NCBI RefSeq assembly: GCF_910592395.1
Contig: NC_088312.1
Span: 9,052,001 to 9,116,000 of the forward strand
From: Lineus longissimus
Taxonomy: Eukaryota; Nemertea; Pilidiophora; Heteronemertea; Lineidae
DNA length: 64,000 bases
Reading direction: 5' to 3'
Shown: piece by piece, positions 40,204 through 52,112 of the stretch
Layout: each line of letters opens with the position of its first letter
Numbering within the stretch: position 1 is the first letter of the stretch
The notes under the pieces: model-generated
The model's input: only the letters and a program-made list of their open reading frames with translations
What the model was told of the DNA's origin: nothing
The model's database searches: none
Translations under genes and position numbers: made by a program

Positions 40204-41019
40204 TTGACCCATAGTGCGTGTCACGTGGTCCATACCGTATAGTTCATATGCCACAAACTTGAAGTAAAGCCGTTAAAAGTGAAAGGTACATGTAAATGAT
40301 ATATTGGTTTAGATATGGTCACTAGGTATATCCAATAGGGCCAGACACTTTACTAGGGGGACATTTTCTACTCTACACCGGGAATTCGGCATGTTCAGTC
40401 AAGACAACCTGACAATTCGTTTCATTGCAGAAGAAGATATTTGTGCTAAAAAGCGTTTGCTATTGTACTTAAATATAGATTCTTCAACTTTTACTAGTGT
40501 TTGATTCATTTGGAAACAAGTATCGCCAGATATGCTTGTAAATCAGACGTATACGCAATTGCTTGGTTTTATCATGGCCGTCTATTATTCATGTCAGCTA
40601 ATGTGTTAATTGTGTTTTTGTTAACTAAAAGCTGTTGCGCTTGTTGCGTGGACCTAATCGTCAATCCTGGATATCCGTTCATAATGTCCCCTGTATTGTT
40701 GTTTTCGATAAGGGCAGATAGGCCGTTGGTCAAATGCCAGAAGGGGTTTTATTAAATAGTTAATATGTTTTTGAATTTGACGTGAGGGTCAAGATGACAG
40801 AGCAGGTCCCATGATGCGAAGGGACACAAACAGGGTGTGAAGGGCCGGAGAAGCGAACATCAACACCTGATCCTTCAGGATGTCGTTGATGCGAACTGAT
40901 TCGAAAAGGGCAGGTCCAGTGCTTTCTTTCATCTTTAGGCCATTGATACGTTTTTTCTGATCTAAACGTACGGCTTCGTTTCTTTGCAGTAACTGAGAAG
41001 AGGAAGAAGGTACGTAACC
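40204..41019. other. Receptor gene upstream region
   Basis: No protein gene was seen. A good splice acceptor (ctttgcag) at about 40982-40989, 30 bp before the receptor ATG, suggests that the 5' UTR is spliced and that a non-coding first exon lies upstream in this stretch or further left. Confidence 0.4.
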
Positions 41020-44000
41020 ATGAGGTGGATAGGCAGGAGTGAGGCAGTTCTTGGACTAGCATCCTTGGTGATGATTATGATCATAACATCCGTTCGCTCA
41101 TGGGATATAGACTTTAACGTGAGAGGAAAGGAACGAGGATTCTTACGTCCGTTAGTAGACGCTTTGAACGTAGACAACGGGACGGATGCGGGGACCGGTG
41201 AAGAAGAACAGGGAGGGCTCGGTAGAGGAAAACTAGGAGAACGTAATGGGAGACCGGGTGGACCGGGTGGACCGGGTGGACTCACCCCGGAAAACCGCAA
41301 CCCCGGAAACATCACATGGAACATTCATTTCCCGAGCGTAATAAACGTGGAAGTCATATTAACATGGATGGACATCGATATTTCAGACAACTGTACTGAG
41401 ACATCAATTTCCATCAACGCAGTCACAGCAGACGACCAGCCGGTGGCTCTGATGTCATCATTATGCGGATCCATATCTTCTGTTGAGGAAAACATGAGAT
41501 ACTGTGTGGAAGCAAAAACAATCCAAGTGGTGATAAATCTTGTATCTGGGTTGTATCCACGGCGTATGTTTTCATTGTTCTATCAGAAAACGTATGCATG
41601 TACGGATGGGTGCGTAAAAACTCAAACTTTCACTGACTACACAAATATCATTTCACCAAACTTCGAGCAGAATGTCTACCCGACGTTACAGCATTGCAAC
41701 TACACTCTGAAAGTTACTCGCGGTCAAATCATGAAAATTGAGTTCGTATACTTCGAGGTTGACTCCTCTTCTTCAGACTGTTCCAGAGACGCTGTAAGTC
41801 TCTATGACGTCACCTCCGTTCGGAAGCGACAAGTTGGAGTCTACTGTGGAAAGCAAACGGGTTTGGTCGTGTATTCCGGCCACGAAACGGAACTGACGTT
41901 TAGAAGTGACGGAATTCCCTCCGCTGGGGGATTCAAGTTGAAGGTCACAACAGTTATGCCAGCTACTCCAAAGACGCTGATGCCTTTCCTGGTAGAGGAC
42001 CTTCAACACTCTGAGGTGATCACCTTACAGTTGCAGGATTATCCCGATGAGTTTGTATTCGAAACTGAAACCAGGCGCATTTACCAATGGCTAATCCGTG
42101 GGCTTATTCCCTCAAGTCTTGATATCGATTGGTCACTTGCCGCCGCAATCGATAGCACTTTAGATGACGTGATATTGACTTTTTTTGACGGTCCTACGGA
42201 CGAATTCACGCAGACGAAAATATCATCGAGTTCTGATAAGCTGCATACAGGCAATTATGTCGCGAAGGGATTTTACTGCCTAATTAGACTTGAAACATTT
42301 GTGGATATTTCAAAAATTGTGCTCAACATGGTTGTATCTAATGCAGAATTCAACGAATATATGGACAGGAGTTGTTACTCGAATGTTACTGTAGACTCAG
42401 AAGTATCAGTGGCGGTGACACCTCGACTTATTCCTGACTGTAGTCCTCAATCAGTGTACAGGGAGATCCGGCTCGTTGCAGCACAACCTTACCGTGTGAA
42501 ACTGCCATTAAGTATCAAGGTCCTTTTCCATAATTTTCTTCTCCAAATCTCCGGCAGTGGGGATTGCACTAAAGCCGGTTTTGTCATTATTGATGATGGC
42601 ACAACACTCGGGCCTTTTTGTGGGTCGTCTGATGAGGACAGATTCCAGCTTCTGAGGAACACTGGATACATATCAGTTGGGAGCATGCTCAGAATTATTT
42701 TCTTTCAATACGTCCAACCAGGACACCTAGACTTCAACAGGTTCCGTTTTAATGCGTCGACGTCTGATTGCAAGGGCGTCCTGTGGAAACCGGGCGTAAT
42801 ATCGATCCATCCGCATTTCGGCGAACGACACGTCTGTCTTCAATCTGTTGGATATCCATCAGTTAATATCAATGATAAAATTGAGATCAAACCAATATGG
42901 AATGGAAAGGTTAGGCTAGATGTAACAACTCAAGATCCTGCAGCAATAAATTGCAACTACACACTTCTGTTGCTTGAAGGAACGGCGGAACACGTTCTCT
43001 CTGACAGGACTAAAGGGTATCACCGTGACGTCACTGGTACAATCGCGATTGAAAGAAAGTGGGCTGATTGCGACTTTGATTTCGTACATTTCCTCCTCAA
43101 AATTGAGAGAAAGGATGAGTGTATGGATGTAGACAACTGTAATTATCAAGCAAATGGGAAGCAAGCAACGTGCGGTAAGATCAATGCGGCGCCGTCACCT
43201 GCAGCAGCTAAATTTGCCAAGGGCGGTGATACGTCAAACAAAGACAGCGTCGCCACTTGTTCCGTGTCCATTCAAATGATAGACGATGCAGATAAAAACG
43301 GTTGGGAATGCACATCGGGAGAATACATCTGGCAGTACGAAATCACAGTCGAGAGACTCAAAAATGGGCCGTCGGGGGGATGTACGACGATAACGGAGCT
43401 GGTGTCAGCTACAGGCTGTACGACCAGTGACATGTCAGCGCGACAACATGAACGAGTTCACGCAAAGTGGTGTGAGAGTGGTGATGATATGGAGGCTGGT
43501 GACACCCCGAGAGTAATCCGGACAATTGGACCACAGTTTTTGATCACGCGCAACGAGAGAACAGCGATAACGGTGTCTTACCAGTTGGTGAAGACTCGTC
43601 GCAATCTCCTACCACTGCCTGACCCGAAGTGCACCTGCCCAACAGAGTACATCCAATATAGGTGCCACTGTTACTCCTTCGACCCCGATCTCTCCTTCGG
43701 CGAAGGATCTACTACATGGAACGAGGCAAATAAAAAATGTTCCGAAGATGGAGGTCGTCTTACCAGTATCGTCAACGCAGAAGAAATGAATGCTATCTGG
43801 GAAATGATCTGGGGAGAGTGGTGGTCTGGTATCATCAACTACGATGGGTTGGAATGGATCTTTATTGGAATCGTTGGGGATTCCCAGGATCTAAGTGGAC
43901 TGACTGACCACCAAGCTGTAAGTATAAGATTTCGTCATCGTCCAGCGTTCGAACAGTCAGTCCGTGTTCGGCAACTAAGTCGACTGTCCTAGAGAGTTCT

Positions 44001-47000
44001 GCCACAGAGCCCCTAATATTTGTGGTCTCGGTGGTGCCGTTCGGCCATTTATTTGTGTTCCTCAGTAAGGAGCATGCAGGCCGGTCTGAAGCACATAAGC
44101 TGGAAGCTGGTAAAGGTTTTTGGTGGCCTGTCTCAGCAACACTGAACTTCCACCTGCATTGCCTCCGTAGCCTCCGCTTGACGAGCGTTGTCTGGAAGCT
44201 GAGCAATGTCAATACATTGAGGGTCTCTCACTTGGTTCGGAAGGAAATGTTAGTTATTGAGTTGTGACCTGTATTTCAAATATCCTCTTTCTATTTCAGT
44301 TGGGGAACACTTGGGCTGATCACGAACCCTTCATCTATACGGAATGGTTCAGACAGGAGAACAGTGACCAAATTCGAATGGAAACAAGATTCTTGATAAA
44401 TGGACGAGATCAGCCGTCTCCATCGGATAGGGCGACGGGCTGCGGAGCAATGTATTTCCACAATGTGTACCAATACAGTAACTGGTTTAAGATACCCTGT
44501 GCGGTGCCCCTGGATACGGCTTCTCATATATGCAAGAAAAGGGCCGCGAATAGTCCTGGGACATCTGGAGCTTTCTTCGATGCTGGATTGCCTCAAAATG
44601 AGACGTTAGCCATGGCAGGTAACTTTGTTTGTCCAAAGGGTTGGAACTTCGCTGACGGTGTTTGTCTGATGATGTTGAACACCGAGTCGAAGTATCAGAT
44701 GCTCCTCGATTATGACGACGCAGACGACATGTGTAGCAAATTGTCAGGATCAGTTGCAATGGGAAATCGATCGATGAGTTACTGGTATAACATTTATATG
44801 GATGCTTGGATGCATCAACCTCAATACGGTTCTGTTTGGCTCCGTCGCCAAGGTGCTACCGCTTACTACCTTGGCTATTCAGAACAACTGGAGAGATGGA
44901 CTATTCAAGACGACATTCATTCGAATCCTGTGAATAACATGACCCACGTTCTTTGTGCAAGGACGCCATTGCCGTTCTCAAGTCGTTGTGGGAAACATCA
45001 GTACCAATGCGCAGACGGAGATGCTTGTCTCGTCACAGACAGACGATGTGATGGTGTTCGAGATTGCCCAGACGGTTCTGACGAATCCGCGTGCGATGTG
45101 ACATCAGTCGCTAACACGTCAAGTTTGGTTTGGGGAAGTGGCACAAAATGGTACTTTGCTTGTCCTATGCCTGATGTCAATGTCCCGGTAGAATATGTCG
45201 GCTCTGGGGCTGGTGAAGAATATATTCCTATATCTCGATTATGTGACCATGTCGATGACTGTTCTTTAAAGAAAGGCGTAAGGCACAGTGGTCCTCGTGT
45301 AGACGAAGAGTGCTTGTGGCGGGAATGTCACTTCACAACTGAGTTCATGTGCAACAGCGGTCAGTGTATACCTTTGGGGAAACGTTGTGATCGTACAAAC
45401 GATTGTTTTGATGGGAGTGACGAAGTTGATTGCGAGGCTGAGTGCAAAGGAGTTTTATGTTATGCTGGGACATGTCTTGCTAACAGGACCCTGGATGATA
45501 TGTTCGTGGACTGTAAAGGCCTGGCAATGGAAGACGAAGTTTACAAAGTTGAGTTAGCCATTACTGGCACAAACTCTAACGAGGTCAGCTTCACCCATAG
45601 CGTTTGTCCAAGTGGTCATTCGAGGTGCCGAGCAGACCATCCGTACTGCTTCCCTAGATCTGACGCGTGTGTGTACGATCGTGATCACTTCGGTTATGTG
45701 ACCGGCTGTAGGGACATGGCGCATCTCCGTAACTGCAAAGAGTTCCAGTGCCCTGGCATGTTCAAATGCTCATCCGGGTACTGCCTCCCGCATCATCTGG
45801 TGTGCGACGGTATGTCGGATTGCCCGGACGGCCAAGATGAAAGAGACTGTCAGACACATACGTGTCCTGGTGCCCTGAAATGTGGTGGCTTGAGTGAGCA
45901 ATTTTGTGTTGAACAGTCGCGTGTCTGCGATGGTGTCCGTGACTGTAAACAATCCGGCGATGACGAGCGATTCTGTGACATTCCACAGTGTCATCCTAAA
46001 TGCCAGTGCGATGGATTTGTGGTAGATTGTACTGGCGCCAACCTAACGTCTATCCCTGATATTTCTATGTCTACACGAGTTCTGATCTTCCCATTCAACC
46101 GTGCTAACATTTCCAGTTTAACTTTGGATGGTTTGTTCCTAATGGCGCATCTTAACCTGTCCGACAACGCCATTTTGGAACTCCAAAATGGAACATTCAA
46201 ACACCTTCGGAATCTCTTTAAACTTGACCTAAGCCGCAACTTATTGACGACACTCAACGCTGGTATTTTCTCCACACTTACCAAATTATCTGTGCTGTTG
46301 CTGAATGGAAACCCATTGCAGGTCATACGACCAGGGGCATTCCAAGGACTTGTCAGCCTCCCCTCCTTAGAACTCGACAACTGCAGCATTCAGGAACTTA
46401 AAGGAAAATTGTTTGCAGGTCTAGAATATCTGACCACTCTTTCGTTAAGAAACTCCTCCATTGTCGTTGTTGCATCGGATGCTTTCTATGACCTTGGAAG
46501 AATGCAGTCACTAGATCTGAGAGAAAACAAAATTTCTCTTCTGACGCCAGGTGTATTTACGAATTTATCTTCTCTGAGTTTGCTGAATACCGATTTGCTG
46601 CAATTCTGTTGTGCATATTTCGAGGGGAGAGATACAAATGGCGAAAGTACATGTTATCCCTCTCCAGATCAATTCTCCTCCTGTAAAGACCTCCTCAAAT
46701 GGACGCCGCTGACTGTCGCCGTATGGGTTCTTGGCATCCTCGCCTTCGTAATGAACGCTTTCGTCATCGTTTGGCGTCTCGTGAAGGAACGAAGCAACGT
46801 AGTGAACATTCTAGTCTTGAATCTCGGATTATCCGACTTCTTGATGAGCATCTACCTCTTAATCATCGCCATTGCCGACACTGTTTACCGCGATCGTTAC
46901 GCGTATTTTGACTTCGAATGGAGAAGCAGTGGATTCTGCACGGCTGCTTCCGTTCTTTCGACTCTATCCAGTGAGATGTCTGTCGTCATGCTGGTAGCCA

Positions 47001-47905
47001 TTACAACAGACCGTGTCATCACCATTCTGTTCACGTACAAGCTACAGAGGTTGAATATGAAGAAAACTGGAGTGATCATTGCTATGGGTTGGCTTGTTTC
47101 TACTTTTATTGCAGTCTTACCACTTTTTGGCGGCAGCTATTTTGATGGGTTCTTGGATTCAAATGCTGTCTGCTTGTCGTACAACCCAACTGTCGGCAGG
47201 GAAAATGGTTGGGAGTTTTCTACCTTTATTCTAAGTTTGAATCTTCTCTCATTCATTTTCATACTTGTATCTTATTGCGCAATCTACCGACATTACCTCA
47301 AAAGCAAAGCGGCTCTTTCCCAACTGTCTTCCAGCTCGGTTAAGTCCAGGGAAATCGCCCTCGCCAAAAAAATGATTTTTATCCTGGCGAGTGACTTTTT
47401 GTGTTGGATACCAATCATCTCTGTGAAATATGCGGCATTGGCTGGTGTCCTCTTTCCTGACTGGGTAGCACCCCTCCTCGCTGTCATCATCTTACCCCTA
47501 AACTCCTCGTTGAATCCTCTACTCTACACGGTATCAGCCCTCTTGGATGATAGGAAGAGGAAAAAGAAGAAGAATGCCAGTGCGCACACAACGGAAACGG
47601 ACCCTGATTACCGTTACAAAGCTGCGACGCCGAGGTCGAGTCCATACGTGGCGAGAGCCAAATTGGGCAACACGTCATCGACTCCGAAGGGAAGTCCATT
47701 GAGCAAGCGCAGTCCACTAACCAAGCGATCCCCTCTCTCGGCGCAGCTATCAGTGCCCAGCACAGAAGTAGGGCTTTCTCCCCTTGCTCGTTACGGTGGC
47801 AATGAAAGTGAAAATCAAATATATGATAATCATGCGTTCCTGGGTGATACATTCAACAGCGTTGCTGTTAACAATAACTCCAATATTGAGACAGCAAAAA
47901 TGTAA
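41020..47905 (+). CDS. Giant LRR GPCR with CUB, C-type lectin-like and LDLa domains
   Basis: A predicted cell-surface receptor of 2167 aa, in two exons: 41020-43917 and 44300-47905, joined in phase 0 (gtaagt / ttcag). A signal peptide (1-27) comes first, then a Gly/Pro collagen-like patch (about 77-87), a CUB-like segment (about 98-190), a clear CUB domain (about 198-312) and further Cys-poor CUB-like sequence to about 860. A C-type lectin domain (871 to about 1055; WNEANKKCSEDGGRLTSI) is interrupted by the intron. A second weak lectin-like module (about 1077-1186) precedes four clear LDLa modules (about 1196-1231, 1309-1344, 1450-1483, 1488-1525) and two degenerate ones. An LRR block (about 1530-1735) and an FCCAYFE hinge lead to 7TM (about 1769-2046) with CWIP and NPLLY; TM3 has DRV instead of DRY. 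The tail repeats SP motifs (GSPLSKRSPLTKRSPL). The 7TM and hinge resemble relaxin-type LGRs and snail GRL101. Ligand unknown. Confidence 0.9.
44150..44235 (-). repeat. Dispersed repeat inside the receptor intron
   Basis: The reverse complement of this segment matches about 27575-27660 over roughly 80 bp with small gaps. It lies within the single 382-bp coding intron (43918-44299) of the receptor gene, of which it fills a good part. Confidence 0.8.
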
Positions 47906-48399
47906 TGAAGCTGTTTTTACATAATGTCGTCCAATACCAAAATTTTGCAACCATAGGCTTTTCATGTATACCTGCACTGAATAGATGTGTTTTAGGCTGC
48001 GGGATTTATCAGGTTTTAGGTCCATTCTGTTTCCCCAATTTGATTGCTAGTTTCTAAATCATACCGTACCTTCTTATCGTTGAGGATAATGGATGATATG
48101 TGCATATTTTATCACAGCTGAGACAATATTTGACCAGAGTCTTTCAAATAAATTTATTTGAAAGACACTGATTTAACGAACACAGACTTGTTCTGTACTG
48201 GATGTTTCAGGATTTTAGTTCTGGCTTTATAGTGTGACTTCCTCATTTTGTGTGTGATATTACATATTTCTTTTACCGTCGGGGTCATATAATGATATGT
48301 TCAGATTTTATCTCAATTGAGACAATACTGTCACTGGATTTTAGAAAATTCAAATTGATAACCGTGTAGTTTTATGTAAGTTGATATATTTCATGCTCC

Positions 48400-48405
48400 A
48401 ATAAA
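48400..48405 (+). terminator. Poly(A) signal of the LRR GPCR gene
   Basis: AATAAA lies about 495 bp after the receptor stop codon. An earlier AATAAA at about 48149 sits in a palindrome ('aaataaatttattt') and may be an alternative. Confidence 0.5.
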
Positions 48406-49189
48406 GTCGTACGCTTAATTTGATGGCACAACGGACAGAAAGACTAGGGGGTTTGTGAAGAAAGTACGGACCTAAAGACAGGTCCGTGATTATATCACAT
48501 CGCTAACGATACCTATCGTTTCATACCTGCTTCATGGACGATTGGATGCGATTTTCGCTTGCAATAACACTAGATTTTAACGTAACCAATGAATATGATA
48601 CCATGTGCAATTCGCTGCTGAGAATATTTTTATCATGCATTTTTCTATTTTTCCAATAATCTGTAATTATGTGTATGCTTTACATTTACATGTATGTCTG
48701 AATTAAAATTGATACTATATAGCATACTTATGTAGCTGTCCGTTTCTTCGTTCGCTTCCCTTGACCTCACACAAAGTGGAGATTCGGCCCATCACAGTTT
48801 CGTCTTCCTGACCATTTTTCATTTGGTCTATCCTCCCAGATTACGACTCTCACCAAACCAAATGCATCTTGCAAGTAGCCTACTGACTTACAGATATATA
48901 TCCTACAGACCTGGGACAGGGTAGGTGCATATCTTGACAGCCAGCCATGATTAATGATCCAATTCTATCTGATTGTACTCTTATTTGGCGTTTCGAGGAG
49001 GGAGATGGTAGAGAAATTTCAAAAAGGCATTCTGGCCAAAAGTATAGTCTTCAAATGACCCTCCCTGTATCTTAACATTTGGGTTGGATTCCTTTCGTTG
49101 GAGGGGTATGCCAGGGGAACATACCATTTACATTCGGTTTGAGGTCACTCATTATCACAGTTTGAAGAAACTCCTTAACAATGGAAATA

Positions 49190-49367
49190 CAGTGGAACCT
49201 CTGTTAGCAGACACCTCTCTATTAAGGACAACCTCTCTATTAAGGACACTAGTTTTGGTTCGAAATTGGTTGTTTCCATTCAATTTGACCTCTCTAATCA
49301 GGACACCTCTCTACTAAGGACAGTACTTGTCAGTCCCGTGGGTGTATTTAATAGAGAGGTTCTACTG
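49190..49367. mobile_element. TA-flanked MITE, full-length copy D
   Basis: A 178-bp element starts CAGTGGAACCTCTGTTAG and ends with the inverted form TAGAGAGGTTCTACTG. It is flanked on both sides by TA (49188-49189 and 49368-49369). The internal phrase 'ctctctattaaggacac' repeats inside the arms. It carries no open frame. TIR sequence and TA target duplication point to a non-autonomous Tc1/mariner/pogo-type element. Confidence 0.75.
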
Positions 49368-49572
49368 TATTTTTTTCTTTCTCTAATAATGGGTGGGGTT
49401 GTGGTGGTGATGATGGTAATGGAAAGTGTGGAAAGATATAATTACTTTAATATTTGGGTGGAGTGGTGGGGGAGAATCCAGTGTAAATTGTAAGATACCA
49501 GTGACTAATACTAGCATCAAACTGTCAGATATCAGGCCAAATAAATGTAACTAGCCATTGACTTTGATTTCG

Positions 49573-49578
49573 TTTATT
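49573..49578 (-). terminator. Candidate poly(A) signal for GSKIP
   Basis: TTTATT on plus is AATAAA on minus, about 1.9 kb after the GSKIP stop. I saw no nearer perfect hexamer in the AT-rich stretch 49579-51451, which is therefore probably the 3' UTR. Confidence 0.35.
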
Positions 49579-51451
49579 ATTGTTATATGCACTATTTCCA
49601 AGTAACATAAAATTACAATTTTTGATATCTCAACTTCTTGTATGTATAACAGCAAACAGTAATGATACTTAAATGAGCATTTCTATTCATGAAGCAACCA
49701 AGGCAGGTGATTGCTAACTGATTTCACATCTACACTGAGGGATCCATCAACAATTTTGTGGGACCCTTAAATTCAATTGTCAAGTGGAAGCCCTGCATCA
49801 GACAGTATGACATAAGAACATGGAAATAGTGACATGTAAGCAAAAATTTATACGGCGAGCAGCTCGCTTATATATCTTTGATAGAAGCAATAGACTGTAA
49901 TTCTAACCTATTTCATAATATACATAAAAGCAGTAGGTATAATGGGCAGTGAAGCACTACATACCAATAAAACAACATAATTGACCTATTAACCCAAACC
50001 AGCTGAAAAGTAAAACAACCAAATAGAAATACAGTAACTCAAACAGAAAAACTAGCATTAGTTGGAACCCACAAGCAAAAACAAAAGACTGGTTTCCCTT
50101 CATGTACATTTATATACACAAAAATGCCACATGATTTCTAATACAAATGAAATTCAAATATTTCAAATCAACTATTTGATTCTGAATTTGGATCTATGGT
50201 TTCACTATAAATAATACTTCTTTTTTGGTTATGAACAGATATACATGATATATGCATGGTTCTTTCAGATACAAATAAAACAGAAAAAATAGCTTTGATT
50301 TTCACGAAGACTACTGAAAATATTATTTTAGGAAAACCAGGCTTGATATATAATTTGGGTGTATCCACATTCTGTATCTTTTCCAAGCTAATAATCCTTT
50401 TTGGATTCTAAATACACCTATGTATGTTAAAATAAATGTTTGATGGCACATGATATACATGTAACTGATATGGCAGTGCACATAATTTCAAGGTACATTT
50501 TCATAGAAAAACTTACTACACGTACAAGTTTAATAATATTCATAAATTGAGTGACATTGGCTAATCACTGAGAGAGTAACTACTTTTTGAGTTATGATGA
50601 TATAACAGAAAGATCACAACACAAATCTGTGATTAATAATACTATCATTTAGGTGGGTTTCATATTCTAACATTATCAAATATAAACCAACTCTCAACTC
50701 AATACACCATAATAAGCTAACTTTCCTTATGATAATATGATTTTGTCGGTTTGAAGCTCTTTAGGCAAAAGGCACAATTGTAGCATACCTAAAAAAACTT
50801 CAGTTTTGTACAAAATTCAACATAATTTAGCAGTAATCAATTTCTAGCTGCCATATATAGAAACCATGGTAACAGTCACTGCACCTTTTATACAAGTAGG
50901 TCTGGGTTCTGTACGGATCCTTTTAACATAAAAGTTTTACGTCAACTTTACCACAGAGTACAGAAACATGAGTTAAGAGAAGTGGTTACACAGATCTAAA
51001 ACCATAGGTCAATTTGAGTATAAATCTTCCCCACTGTGAAATGCCAATGAAGCTGAGGTTCTTCTCCGTATTCCTACAATGTAGTAATCAATGCTGCATA
51101 GGATGTATCAACTTCCAACACCAAAGAAAATCTGAAATGAAAAGTGAATTTTAAGAAAAAAGCTAAGAGCACATCTGGGGAAGGGTATAAATTGTTAGTC
51201 ATGTGTCCTGCTTCATACTACTTGCTCTAAATTTTGTATCATTCATTTGTGAAGACAAAGTCACAACCACCCTGTTTCTGTTCATGGTGACGGTCTATAG
51301 GCCTAGAATACACATCAAAACCCTATCCGACAACTTTCATACATTTTTTTCTTGAAAAAGAGCAGAGTAGAACATATTCATGACCCTTTCATGAATTCAA
51401 GGGTGTAATTTCAATGTCATACAATAAAAAACTTACATGTTACAAGTTCTG
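49579..51451 (-). other. AT-rich non-coding stretch, probable GSKIP 3' UTR
   Basis: No exon was seen. The composition is AT-rich with many short A/T runs. The stretch lies directly downstream of the GSKIP stop codon in minus orientation. Confidence 0.4.
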
Positions 51452-52112
51452 CTAGCTATCATCACTATTTTCTTCAGCTTGTAACATATTCAGCTTTGCC
51501 AAGAGAGCATCACCAAAGGTATGTCGATATCCTGGGCTGATGTTGTCCAACAGAGCATAAATTGTTTCGAAGTATTTAGAGTCATCATCTTCGATAGAAT
51601 CAAATGATTTGCCGACAATCTGAAGAAAAAAAATGAAAACGACTTGATGTTACATCAGTACACTCTCAAATCTTCTTCTATTTTCCCAGAACGAGAACCG
51701 TCCCAAGGCTGCAAAGCCAAAGCCAATCAATGGACATAGGTGTGAAGAAAATGAGTGCGCTCATAATTTTTGAAATCAAGGCCTATACAGACTTGGCAAT
51801 GACACCTGGCTGGTGAAAGGGCGAGATGGAGAGGATATTAAGGGGCCTACTAGCCTGATATCAAAAGCCTAAGAAGATGGAGAATTTTAATAATTTGAAA
51901 CTGACCCTGAAACCTGAAGCAGAGAGTTCAACACAATATTTCGTGTTTTCTTTGGTGGTCATGTTAAAGTAGACCATTTGTTGAGTGTGGGTTAGTTTGC
52001 TGGACAATTCTACAAACTGGACAGCATATCTGATCTCTTTTACAGCCTCTTTGGCTTCTATTTTCAAAACATGTTCCTCGTTTTCCAAAACTTCCGCGTT
52101 GTCGTCCGCCAT
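51452..52112 (-). CDS. GSKIP: GSK3B-interacting protein (GSKIP)
   Basis: GSKIP is a small cytosolic A-kinase anchoring protein that holds PKA regulatory subunits and GSK3 together and dampens GSK3 activity. Two coding exons (52112-51906 and 51619-51452) join in phase 0 and give 124 aa (human 139). The N-terminal half has EAKEAVKEIRYAVQFV, which corresponds to the PKA-RII binding helix, then TTKENTKYCVELSASGFR, the conserved core (human ETKERNRYCLELTEAGLK). Exon 2 reads IVGKSFDSIEDD, then ETIYALLDNISPGYRHTFGD and ALLAKLNML, which is the C-terminal GSK3-binding helix. The acidic N-terminal tail is shorter than in mammals. The start ATG at 52112 is the only in-frame ATG before the conserved region. 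The gene is head-to-head with the unknown plus-strand gene at 52.9 kb. Confidence 0.95.

Noticed and set aside
44022-44267. 81-aa plus frame between the two receptor exons
   Set aside because: It lies in the intron and across the dispersed repeat; the spliced frame is better supported.
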